Positions 35,044-45,944 of a stretch of DNA of 64,000 nt are shown here, piece by piece. Numbering within the stretch: the first letter of the stretch is position 1; each line of letters opens with the position of its first letter. The stretch is from Physcia stellaris (taxonomy: Eukaryota > Ascomycota > Lecanoromycetes > Caliciales > Physciaceae). The notes under the pieces were generated by a model that made no database searches, was not told where the DNA came from, and saw only the letters and a list, made by a program, of their open reading frames with translations. The stretch lies in NCBI GenBank assembly GCA_018902385.1, contig JABSSW010000029.1, positions 372,001-436,000 on the forward strand. Direction: 5' to 3'. Position numbers and translations under genes: made by a program.

Positions 35044-35529
35044 ATGTCACCAATTCCCAATCACCTGTCGGTTCCCCTCCCCTACCGCCTCCTCTTCCTC
35101 TACATCGAACCTCTCGGTGCCTTCTTCGGAACAATCGTCAACCTCACCTCGCCCGCCACCTACCTCGCGTCCCTCTCTCCGGCGGCCGTACCCTCCACAT
35201 ACGATCCGCTCACCTACCCGATCTACGCGCAGCTGGCTGGGCACCTTCTGCTCTTCGCTTGGCTCCAAGCAGTGCTACTGCGCTCGACCAATGATCTGAA
35301 GGTCTGGAAGATTGTGCTGGCCGGGATTGCGCTGTGCGATGTGCTGCATCTTTGGGGCAGCTTGGAGGTGTTGGGTTTGAGGGGCTTTTGGGACGTTAGG
35401 ACTTGGAGATGGGAGGAGTGGGTTAGTTTGGGGATGTTGTGGGGGCCGGGGGCGATGAGGGTGATGTTTTGTGCAGGAGTCGGATTGGGGGAGGAGCAAG
35501 GAGATGGCAAGAGGGAAAAAGAGCAATGA
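35044..35529 (+). CDS. DUF7704-type integral membrane protein
   Basis: Intronless, 161 residues, starting at the ATG preceded by ACACAA-like sequence. The N-terminal LPYRLLFLYIEPLGAFFGT is typical of DUF7704 fungal membrane proteins, which begin with a short cytosolic piece and have about four hydrophobic helices. Here these are LLFLYIEPLGAFFGTIVNL, QLAGHLLLFAWLQAVLL, VWKIVLAGIALCDVLHLWG and the segment around MRVMFCAGVGL. The C-terminus is short, polar and charged. Function is unknown in the whole family. The length fits the family (about 140-170 aa). Confidence 0.75.
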   Translation: MSPIPNHLSVPLPYRLLFLYIEPLGAFFGTIVNLTSPATYLASLSPAAVPSTYDPLTYPIYAQLAGHLLLFAWLQAVLLRSTNDLKVWKIVLAGIALCDVLHLWGSLEVLGLRGFWDVRTWRWEEWVSLGMLWGPGAMRVMFCAGVGLGEEQGDGKREKEQ

Positions 35530-36203
35530 ATAGGAAAATGAGACTGAGGCTGGAACATTAGCCGAGGCCTTGAGGTTCAAGCGCCTGGTAGACAGGGTCG
35601 GCGCGGAAAGGGCATTGGGCGGAAGATCTCACAGCACACAAACTACTACAATACTATACTACCTGGTTCCGGAAAGCGGAACTCTCCGTACAAATGCTGT
35701 CCAATGTCGACAATAAAGGGGAAAACGGAGGCTGAATACAACCACCACCAAGATTCAAAGCCTCATCAGACTTCAAGCGGGTGAAGCTTTCTATTATAAA
35801 CCGACAAACGGACCATGTTGGCTCGCTTCCACGAGAGAATTTACTCCCAAGCCATCAAATTACATGTCAGCCATCGCTATTTTAGGCTTCTCCGTACACG
35901 AGAGTCTTTAGCAACTCATACGATAAGAAACGACTTCTTCGGGTATCACAGCTCAAGTGAGCTTCATCGTCCCTCAGGAACTGGGCAAATGAGATGGCTA
36001 TCTCTAGGCCGGCTTAACGTTGGTATGTGACGATAGATCTGACTGTCTTATCTGTCAAAAATTCGGGCCGAGGGAATCCAGAGCCAGTGAAGTATGGTCA
36101 AGAGTTACCTCACTTTACTTCCTCTCAACTCACCTTCTTACTTTGACCAACTGTCAAGATCACCAACCTCGACTACCTTTCAACGTCGACCTGGTTGCCC
36201 GCC
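35530..36203. other. Gene-free stretch
   Basis: Upstream of BTB paralogue 2. Nothing recognised. Confidence 0.4.
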
Positions 36204-37320
36204 ATGATGCTGTCACTCATCTCGCGATATCGTCGAAGTGCAGCAAAGCGTACTCGTTCCCCCTCGCCCTCTCCTCCTATCGTGCCGATGAAGAAACCGA
36301 AGTTTCAAGATCACCACTTCGAGGTGAACTGTGAACTCCTGAAGTCTGGACAGTACTCCGACTCTACGATCGTATGTAATGGCTGGCAATGGAAGGTCCA
36401 CCAGAACATTGTGTGTCCACGTTCAAAGTTCTTCGATGCGGCCTTCAATGGCAAATTCTGCGTAAGGGAGCCAACAACAATGTCTGACTCTTAGCTGATC
36501 ATCATGTTAGGAGGGTTCAACTAAGCGAGTCGTGCTTAATGACGACCACCCGCAACTCGTTAGCAAGATGATTGTCTACCTTTATACATCGGACTATGAT
36601 TGGCGAGCGTCGCAGCCGGTTCTAGAAGAAAAGCCCACCTTGGGCAATGCAGCACCAGCGGAGCATTGTAGCCCTAAGAACATCATGAATCATGTTCACA
36701 TGTTTACCATGGGTGATAAATACGACATCGATGGTCTGAAATCTTTAGCAGAACATCGTTTCCATGCATGCATCGACGAACATTGGCCTTTGCCAGGATT
36801 CCCCGTCATCCTGAGAGATACCTTTGCGACCTCAGCAGCCGACAACAGCTTGAAGGAAACGGTCTTACGCCTCTGTGCTGAGCATCTCGATGAGCTTTTG
36901 GAGGCCGAGGGAGCAAATATCCAGAATGCACGTAACGGCAGCTCAGTGCCAAAGCGCGCCAACGAAGATGTAACATTGCAGCAAGTGCTAGCTGAAGATA
37001 CCGATTTGGGATACCTCGTACTCACCCAAGTCATCAAGAACCACAAGGAAACCTCCGCTCAGACCACCGCTGCCCTCGGAGCACTAAAGGAAGAATACGA
37101 CAATAACCTCGAATCAACCAGCAAAGAGAACGACAGTCTCAGAGCCAAATTGCAGAAAGCGGACAAGCAGATCGCTGCTTTCAAGGCCTTGATGGACGCC
37201 GGTTCTAATTTCGCGAAGTGCTGTAATGGGTATGCTACTGTTATTAAGCAGGGACCTGGTAGCAATGGCTTTGAGCCCAAGTTGGGGCTGTTCTGCAAGG
37301 GCTGTCGACGGTATCGCTAG
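36204..37320 (+). CDS. BTB/POZ protein (paralogue 2)
   Basis: Exons 36204-36461 and 36511-37320, 355 residues (donor GTAAGG, acceptor TGTTAG). The N-terminus is basic (RYRRSAAKRTRSPSPS), a possible nuclear signal. The BTB domain runs from LLKSGQYSDSTIVCNGWQWK through NIVCPRSKFFDAAFNG and KMIVYLYTSDYDW. A helical region HMFTMGDKYDIDGLKSLAEH follows, then a coiled-coil-like segment (LGALKEEYDNNLESTSKEND) and a C-terminal CC at 323-324 with CKGC at 348-351. Compared with the paralogues at 4766 and 43102 it has lost most introns and one of the two CxxC pairs. Adaptor function for a cullin ligase is possible but not shown. Confidence 0.8.
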
Positions 37321-39034
37321 CTGTTAATGGGATAGGAGAGGGAGGTAGGTTCCATCAATTGTTTTGGAAAGTGAAGAGAAGTTCTAATTTTGTCAGGCAG
37401 TGTAGGTATGGCTATTGCGAATGTACCCCGGTGTTACATTGTCTTGATAGCTGAAGCTGTGAGAAAGGAGAGTTCCTGTAGGGAGATAAGCTTGTGGGGA
37501 CCTTACGATGAGCTTCACCGAATCTGATAACCTATAGTACAGGATCTCGAGGATGCAATAGATTACCGACCTTGTAAAGCGCCAATAAAACAAGCTACAT
37601 GTGATCAACAGCATATCCCAATGCCAGACGAGTGGTTCCACAACCGAGACCTCCAATTTCTGCTCCCATATTATGATCTTCAATTCGTTCTCACAAATCC
37701 GGAACTTACCACAAAATGTTAAATGACGCGATAAATTGTAGCATTTGTACGGCTTCTGCCAGGCAATCTCGGCTCCTCGCAAAGAAAGTTGGGAATGGCT
37801 TTCTCTCACCATCCAAAGGAACCCGTCTCTCTTTTAATACTCTCTCCGGGCGCTCTTTATTTATCTTCAGAATATATTCCCTGATTTCCGCCCCTTTTTG
37901 CACAATCACCATTACGCACGCCAGCAAAACCATGAATACCCTCTCTTTCACTCCCTCGCGCTCTGCAGTTTTAGATGGCGACCATCGCCAGAGCAGAGCC
38001 ATGATTGCTATCGATAGGGTCGAGAATTTCCAGGGTGGGGGAGACGTCTGGAGGATACTGTATGTGGAAGCGCAGAGAAGGTTGGTGATTAGGCTGCTAC
38101 GGGGAGGAAGGGAGAAGATTAGCTCGGAGCCTCGGGAGGGATGCGAGGAGAGGTGAGGATAGGGGGGGGGTGTCGGAGCCGGGATCAAGATACGAGAGAT
38201 AGTCTCTTCGAAATTGCACATTTTACATTCAATCAAGACTTTTTCTCCGGATTTATCTCGAGTAATAACACGAACTATTGAAACGATTGAGTATCTCCAA
38301 CATAAAGCGCCGTTTTGTACGACGAAAACGAGTTTTGACAGGAGATGCTCGGATCGAATAACCTCCGGGAGCGGCTCCGGCGACTCCTCCGGGGAAAGGG
38401 GGTGCGCATACCGGAATGGGGTGTGCATGTACTGGAACAGGGTGTGCAAGTACTGGAGTGGGGCGTGCACGTACTGACAGCGTTGATAAATCCCGTGTTC
38501 ACCAAGGTCCGCCGCTGGAATCGATGGGAAATTTTGTCAAAAGCTGTGCGACATTCAGGACTGTTAGACATAAATATCTCTTAGAGCATATGAGACATTG
38601 AACATATCATTGGGATATAAGACGAAGACATTGATGATGATATGTGGATTGCGACAAAGTACATGCGGAGTAAAGAGTACCTTATTTCAGTGTAGCTTAG
38701 ATAATCAAGTCCACCAATCAATGTCAAGTTCTTCGTAGTGGCGCGGGCGCTATTTAGGCGCGCGCCTGGAATAAATTGCCGTGTCTGCCTTGCCGAAGTT
38801 TTCTGCAATTTCGCGAAATCCGATCATCACAACAGAAATCAGTCTGAGGTATGAAACACTGATCACCCGCGTTCGGAAAGAATTGTGGTAGTCATTTCAT
38901 TCTGACCTCTATCTGGTTGCCAGCGTCGCGTGTTGTTCGTCGTGGCAGCTACTAATTCTCTAAGGAGAACCCACCTAAATGCGGCAAATTGGCTCTGCTT
39001 GATTTCGCGCTTTCGGGCTGCCGGTTACACGACA
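37321..39034. other. 1.7-kb gene-poor region with a minisatellite
   Basis: Contains the 21-bp tandem repeat at 38392-38475 and a G9 run near 38163. A 254-codon minus-strand frame (38470-37706) overlaps the repeat but has no recognisable domain and is not called. The last 129 bases are an ATG-less in-frame extension of TRM1. Confidence 0.4.
38392..38475 (+). repeat. 21-bp tandem repeat, about four units
   Basis: Three clear units start at 38413, 38434 and 38455: GGAATGGGGTGTGCATGTAC, GGAACAGGGTGTGCAAGTAC and GGAGTGGGGCGTGCACGTAC, each followed by T. A more diverged unit (GGGAAAGGGGGTGCGCATAC) precedes them. Because 21 is a multiple of three, every frame through it stays open, which explains the spurious ORFs here. 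Confidence 0.85.
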
Positions 39035-41342
39035 ATGGCATCAGATTCAGCTGCTAGGTCGATAACCTATGGTGACAAAGAGTATGACGTCGTCTCGGAA
39101 GGTCTTGCAGAAATCCTCAAATTGAAGAAAGAGGGCACTACAACTACTGCGAAAACCCAATCTGTATTCTACAACCCCATTCAGCAATTCAATCGTGACC
39201 TCAGCGTGCTTGCTATTAGGGCTTTTGCCGAAGATTTGGCCGTGATTAGAAGGCTGAGGAAGGAAAAGCAAATAGCTAGGCAGGCCCAAGGCGTACAGCA
39301 AGGGAGGAAGAGGAAACGGGTCGGCGCTTCTACTGAAGGAAACAACGTGGAGCAGACATTGGATGCCGCAGTCAAGAGAAGCAAGCCTGACGACCTCGAC
39401 AAGCCTGACCCTGCACCGACTTTAGAAGAAACGGACCAAGCGAGCGTAGTTAGAAGTGAACCAGCTGTTACCCGAGATGGGGAATCGGGTAACGATGCGG
39501 GTCTGATACCTACGGGCCCGAAGGCTCTAACCTCGCCAAAAAGCATTCCAGAACCAAAGCCGACCTTTCGGGTTCTTGATGCTTTATCTGCTACCGGCCT
39601 TCGAGCTTTGAGATATGCAAAGGAGATTCCAATGGTGACCTCTATCACCGCCAACGATCTATCAAGTGCAGCAATAGCCTCTATCAAACTAAACGTTCAG
39701 CATAATGTTGTCGGTGAAGTTGTCAAGCCTACAACCGGCGATGCTCGTGCGCACATGTACAATGCAGCGTCTTCACCTCTACAGGCTGACCAGCGATTGT
39801 ACCAAGTTATTGATCTCGACCCTTATGGCACAGCTGCCCCTTTCTTCGATGCGGCCGTGCAGGCGTTGGCCGATGGGGGTCTCCTGTGTGTCACATGTAC
39901 TGATGCCGGAGTCTTCGCCTCAGCTGGTTATTTGGAAAAGACATACTCACAATATGGCGGTCTGCCATTCAAAGGACCCCAAAGTCATGAGGGCGGCCTG
40001 CGTCTTATTCTGCATGCTGTTGCAACATCTGCCGCTCGATACGGTATCGCTATCGAGCCCCTCCTCTCTCTCTCCATTGATTTCTATGCTCGATTGTTTA
40101 TCCGGATCAAGAAGTCTCCAGCAGAGGTCAAGCTACTGGCTGGGAAGACGATGGTGGTATACAATTGCGACACAGGTTGTGGGGCGTGGACGACGCAGTT
40201 TCTCGCCCACACCAAGGAGAAGAAAGCCAAGAATGGCGATTCTTTCTATAAATTCTCCCTAGCACAGGCGCCATCATCGACCCCGCATTGCGCTCACTGT
40301 GGTTTCAAGACGCATCTCTCTGGGTACGTATACTTTGGTAAATCATTTTATTACTCTATGTCTATGCGCCATCATATACACCCTAGGATCATCCCAATCC
40401 ATTTCACCTTATGGGGAGACGGTTCCTCGACTATGGCAACACTGACTTTGCACAGTCCCATGTGGGGTGGCCCTCTTCACAACCCATGGTACATACAGAG
40501 AATTTTAGATATGGTGCCTTTGCTTGATAAGAAAATTTACGCTACAACTCCACGAATAGAAGGCATGCTCACTCTAGCTCGAGATGAAGCGATACTTGAC
40601 GAGCCTACAAGTGAGCCGAAATCGCCTAAGCCAGATCCACCGTCCAACGATCCTGCTGAATCTGCAGAGATTCAGACAACACAGCCCTTGCAGGCCTTTC
40701 CCTCTTTACCAGCATCGAACCGGGCAAACCACCCGTTTTTTGTTATTCCTTCTCATCTGGCCAGTATTATACACTGCACTTCACCTTCAGATGCTGGTAT
40801 GCGTGGTGCATTGATGCACTTAGGCTACCGTACTAGTCGGTCCCACACGAAGCCTGGGTCCATCGTGACGGACGCACCGTGGAACGTCATTTGGGAGATT
40901 ATGAGGTAAACTACCCTACAGTTTAACGCTTGGCCGAGTATGGAAACACTGATTGGTTTGATTGTCTAGAGAGTATGCAAGGCAGAAGGCGCCGATCAAA
41001 GACGGTAGCATCAAGCCGGGCACGGCTGGTCGGGGAATCATGTCAAAAGCTAGAGAGAAAACAGATGTTAACAAGGCAAAGGAGACTTTGACCCAGGTCC
41101 TTAACAAGGCGGAGAGCGTAGAAGATCTGAAGACCGAGCTCCAGGCTGCACTATACCGGCTCAGCAATCCCCAGGTAGCAGCCGAAGACGGGAATACGGG
41201 TAACGATAACCCTCTCGAGCCCGGAACACTTACAATCAATTTCGACGAGGCCCTTGGTAAGGAGAGACCTGGTAAGAAGATGGTGAGGTATCAGGCGAAT
41301 CCAAGGGCAGACTGGGGACCAATGAACAAGGCTAGCGGTTAG
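39035..41342 (+). CDS. TRM1: tRNA (guanine26-N2)-dimethyltransferase
   Basis: Exons 39035-40323, 40456-40905, 40970-41342, 703 residues. It uses S-adenosylmethionine to form N2,N2-dimethylguanosine at position 26 of nuclear and mitochondrial tRNAs. Visible motifs: VFYNPIQQFNRDLSV, SAM-site LDALSATGLRALRYA, DLDPYGTAAPFFDAA (catalytic DPYG), ALFC-type CVTCTDAGVF, zinc-type CDTGCGAW with HCAHCGFKT, and GPMWGGPLHN restored by the first intron. That 132-bp intron has no stop and is a multiple of three, so unspliced mRNA would also be readable. An ATG-less, Arg-rich open frame (from about 38906) precedes the start and could serve as a non-AUG mitochondrial leader. Confidence 0.93.
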
Positions 41343-43101
41343 AAAAGCTTTCCATCACTCACTGTTTGACAGACACCCGAAAGCCCTTCTCCGGACTAGA
41401 CCTTGATCTTGATCATCTTCACCACTAAACCCCAGCATCCGCCAGTGCAATACCAAAGACCCAAGTATCAACCCCAAACCGTAAATACAAAGCCCGAATC
41501 ACCAAAACCTCCCCCTTTTAATCTCCAAGTCCACTATGATTGGAGTTTGTTACCGGGTTCTGGAGTTGGGTGATTGTTGTGGTTTGAGAAGTATAAGTGA
41601 GAAAATTTGAAGGAAAGCAAGACAAAAATGAACTCAGATAACCCTTCATTATTTCATGGTTTATTCTGTTGTTGAGACCGCCAAATTCAACCCATATCTA
41701 AAGTTAGTGAATTAGCCGAGCATATACCTCACTCATCCACGAAGACTCATCACACATCATCACAACATTCCAATTCTGCCCATTTCCAATCAACAACCCC
41801 TGGCCTCTCAACCCAGAAAAACCATTATGATTCCCGCCTGCAATAGCACCGATCACCCTCATCCGCGGACGTGTCATAGCGCGTCAACTTAATTGGAGTT
41901 GCTCGAAAAGATCCAATAATTGTTGAATCAGGGGGTGTTTTGCTTAGCTAATAACCCAATAAGAGAGTTGTTTAGGTGGGATGGGGATATGAGGGTTTGG
42001 TTTGTTCGTGAAGTTTCAGGAGGATTGTTGGGAAAGAAGGGAGAGGGGGAGGGATTGGGGTTGATTGGATTTATTGATGAGGTTGGTGATGGATGGATAG
42101 AAAGGTAAAAATCCGACTGATAATTGGGGTGGGAGAGTGATATCAGAGGGCTGTTCGATGGTTGAGAGTGATTTGCGGAAATCATTGCGCAAAGAACGGT
42201 TGAGGCGGTTCTTGCTTCTAGAATGGAGGCTAATGCCCCTGAAGGCTTCTGTATAGAGACTTTGATGGTTGGCTCGGCCAGCGAACACCGTCTATGCAAA
42301 ACAACACTCACAACAAAAGCTCTGCTGAGCAATAGCATCGTCAATTAACTTCTCTACGTACGCGATCGAGCTATGAAATTGATATGTGCATAAAACCAGA
42401 TTTTCAAAAACGGATGAGCGAAAATCAAAAATCTTGAAATTTGAGAAACAGAAAGGGGAGCGATTGTTTGCAATATAATGAGCAGAAAATCCAAGCATTT
42501 CTCTCGGCAGTTGGGCCTTCCTGCGTCTTTCCTGCATCAGCACTCTTATCCAACAGGCCGAATTGTAGGATTACAGGGCCGGGAAATGATCGTAGCACAT
42601 TTCTTCCGCAATGTATTTGCGAAGACCTATTCATCTTACCAGAGAGCAGAGAGATAAATGGGAATAGCAAGCTATGTTGCTTGTTCACGAACCCCGCGCA
42701 CTGTGACATAGATAGGTAGTAGTGGTAGGTCAGGATGGGGCTAATGCGCTTGTACCCGGGGGGCGGATAGGTACAAATACTCAAGCATGTACCTTTTGCG
42801 TGAGAATCGAATTCAGAAAATGCACTTTTGATACACTCGTCTCGGATAGAGTTGAGTGTCGATCTTTTCACCGAATAAAGGTTGGTACCTCGGTTTGGAA
42901 AACCTTGTCTGCATTGACGTGATAATATTGGAAAATGATGTTGTTCTCAAGTCGAGCTAGCTATCCCCTTTGTTCAGACATCGCCACTGGACTCTGTCTG
43001 AGGCAAATATTTTCCGAGACAAATTGTGCGCCCCCTTGATCCCACAGGCTACCGATTCGTCCATACATGCCGGCCCAGATCTCGGGTTAAGAGGCCCTTA
43101 T
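41343..43101. other. 1.8-kb gene-free region
   Basis: Between convergent TRM1 and BTB paralogue 3. Contains pyrimidine- and purine-rich tracts (about 41900-42110) but no recognisable gene or repeat. Confidence 0.4.
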
Positions 43102-44564
43102 CTACCAAAAGTGTCTTGTTCGGCAGTCCGCACAGGCCAAGGTATAATCTATTTCTCCAGAAGATGAGTAGTAAGGTTCGAAAATGGGTCGAAAGACGCT
43201 TTTGCAGAGGCGGCAATGGCTCCGCGACGCAGCCTTAAGCATCGAGTCGAGCTCAGACTTGAGCTTTCTGTGCCTCGTGGCCGCGTCGTCCCTTTCGGTC
43301 GTAGCTGTGTAGATTGGCACTTAGCATATAACAGCTAAAGGTTGAGAGGCGTGACAAGGTTGAGAGGAAGTGTGACTTACTCTGCTTTGTTACTCGCTTT
43401 TGATCCTCTAGTTCGGCTGCTAATTGGGCAATCTCTGCTGTTCTTTTCTCCTCGCATTCGAGTGTCTTAGCTGTTTTCTGCCGAAGTACAGAGTACAGGA
43501 AATCACCATCCTTGGTCAAGACTTTTTCCCACTCTTTGCTGTCCACGGTGGGCTTGCCTTCAGGAATCTTAATGCCCAAGATTTCCGAAATGTGGTTTTC
43601 GCATCTCTCAGCGATAATCGGACGAAGACCGCGATCATTAGCCGGCGTTGAATCAAGGACTGCTGAAACGATGGTTACGAAATCATGCTGTGGCCAGTAT
43701 TTGGCACATTCTGCGAACTTCGCCGCGGCCAGATCCTTCAGTTCGGGAATGTTGAGTCTGTCAGCCGTGGCGTAAACGGCTGTGTTGACCAGCAAACGAG
43801 AGTGGATCTGTGTGGTAGTACGAAGTCAGCATCATTGCGTTTCGGAGAGTAATAGAGTGAGAATAGAGGTGGATGTGTCTTGCAATTGCTTGCGCTATTG
43901 ATACTGATGTTCTTCCATGAAGAAGGCGCGACTCCTCATCAGGATACAGTGACAACATAGCTGGCGGGAGAGCACTTACATTTTGAAGATCGACCGCTTG
44001 ATCCGTTTCAATTTCAACTTCTTCAAGCTTTGATACTTGGTCGTCCACCGATTCTTGTGCCTCGGTAGCTGCTGCAAAAGGGGAAGGCTCTCTTGAGGAG
44101 GATCTATTTAGGTCCAGAGTACCGTCGTCCTTACTGGCCGCTTCAGAAACTTCATCGTCACTGTAATCGAGCTTGTACAGGTACTGTAAGACGAGATCTA
44201 CGATCTTAGGGTCATCCTCAGGCAGATCGATCTTTCCCTGTTGAGCCTCCTTTGATATGTCAGCGAATACTTTCTATGACATGTCTAAGCAAGGAATCAT
44301 GAATTCGGTGTATTGCTGCCCGTCGGGCAACCACACGACCTTGTTCAAGAACCCTTAATGAAAGATTTCCCTTACAAGAAAGTTTCCGTCACAAGCAGCG
44401 GCGAAGAAGTTTGAGTCGAAACAGACTATGTTACGATGAACTTGCCAACTTTGATTACCGCAAGTAATTGTCAAGTCGGAGTACTTCCCAGAATCGAAAC
44501 GCTGTGCAACAGTTGCCATCAAACGGCGTTGAGCGATTCCAGTATTATGCATTTTCTCTGCCAT
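43102..44564 (-). CDS. BTB/POZ protein with C-terminal CxxC pair (paralogue 3)
   Basis: Exons 44564-44376, 44249-43980, 43807-43381, 43304-43102, 362 residues. BTB core FDSGKYSDLTITCGNQSWQ, NIVCFDSNFFAAACDGNFL and IVDLVLQYLYKLDYSDDE; then an acidic linker, ADRLNIPELKDLAAAKFAEC, a coiled-coil-prone ECEEKRTAEIAQLAAELEDQ and the C-terminal CRLC (326, 329) and CADC (353, 356). The last 37 residues align with those of paralogue 1 (both have CxxC-x2-3-F-R-P and a final CAxC). Intron positions 1 and 2 are the same as in paralogue 1, whereas its third intron is absent here, consistent with one ancestral gene. Molecular partner unknown. Confidence 0.82.
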
Positions 44565-45944
44565 GATGAAATATGGGGTTGATCAGCCTAAGAGTAAAAT
44601 GTAAAGAAGCTATGGATTCGTGGTGGAGAAGTCTTGTAGCGAGGGAGGTCTGATATATAGTAGTACCAGTCAAAGAACGTAAAGGTATTTGCACTATAAC
44701 TTGTTTTAGACGGTTTCAAGGTGTTTATAAGAGAGACGGGGTGTTTGTGATTGATTGCGATTTATTTGCTCCATTTCTGTGTCAAACAAAATTTCAGCAT
44801 CAATGTTTGTTCATCGTGTCACGATCTGGTATGATGCAATTGTGCTATTCACGCACCTCCTCCAACATCCTGGTCTTGGCAAGACACATACTCAATACTA
44901 ACACGAGGTATATGAATGTGACATTAAATAAGGTATCATTTAATGATTCCGTCCTATTTCGGTTAGGTATAGCTCTGTACGGGTGTATGCAAGATTAGTA
45001 TCACCCAATGAGAGAATATCTCGAAGTAATGACTTAGAGAAGAGATCGACACCAACTTTGATGACGCAATGAATGTATACATATAAAGGTTGAAGTAGCC
45101 GGTCGCTAAGTGTTCCTCGAGCTCCAGAGTCTTCAGTCACTGGAGTCTGGCAGTGATTTTCGGCCTTTCATCTCTCGTGGATAGCGGAGCTCACCCATCA
45201 CTTCTTGGTGGGGAGGCTCCGAAAACTCACTAAGCCGTGTTGTGTCACTGTATACTGTGGACATAGTCGAGCTCTTCAGGTACATATATTTGGTAGTTCT
45301 CGAAAGGTTTCTGGACTTGTCGCAGATATCCTGGCCAGTCGCCCACCACTGGCCGTGAAGGTTTCTGATCTTTCCTACTCATGGCGCTTTGCCCCTCTCG
45401 TAACTGCGACGCTTTGATCTTGAGATCTATCTAGGCTATGAGCGTCTATCACCGTGCTGTGACTGAAGTTCGTACAACTTTCTTGGTCAATGAGCAGTAA
45501 GACTATGAAGTGAGGGTGAGAGAGTGTAATTAAGTGATAGATTTCATATCATCGACTCACGACTGAAAGGCTTAGAAATACTCGATTAGCGAGTGGTGAC
45601 TGATATTTTTGGAATGTGGCTGAGAGCGGCTTTTTTCCGCTGTGGCGCAGTGCCTCACTACCACCTCGGAGAAATTGAAGTCTGCCTCCTCCTCATGCAT
45701 CCATGGCGTTGACAACATGCGGGGAACAAACGCATGAGCTCGTCAAGTTGGCGTCAGAGCCTGCGTGGCCCAGATGCTCTCCTCTTCTTGGCTTGTGACC
45801 GTTTGCCTTCGTCAACATGAGTTGTCCCATCCTCGTGCAATCGCCAACTATTCCGATTTGATTCACTTTCGTCCTCCAGAATTTTGCGTTGGGCGGCAAT
45901 CGCAAACGGAGTCGTAAAAAGCACAGATCGTATAAGAGAGAGCC
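44565..45944. other. Gene-free stretch between BTB paralogue 3 and ISN1
   Basis: A divergent intergenic region of 1.4 kb, A/T-rich near the BTB start. No gene or repeat recognised. Confidence 0.4.

Noticed and set aside
37706-38470. 254-codon minus-strand ORF
   Set aside because: Its N-terminal part is the 21-bp minisatellite, which is open in every frame, and the remainder has no recognisable domain.
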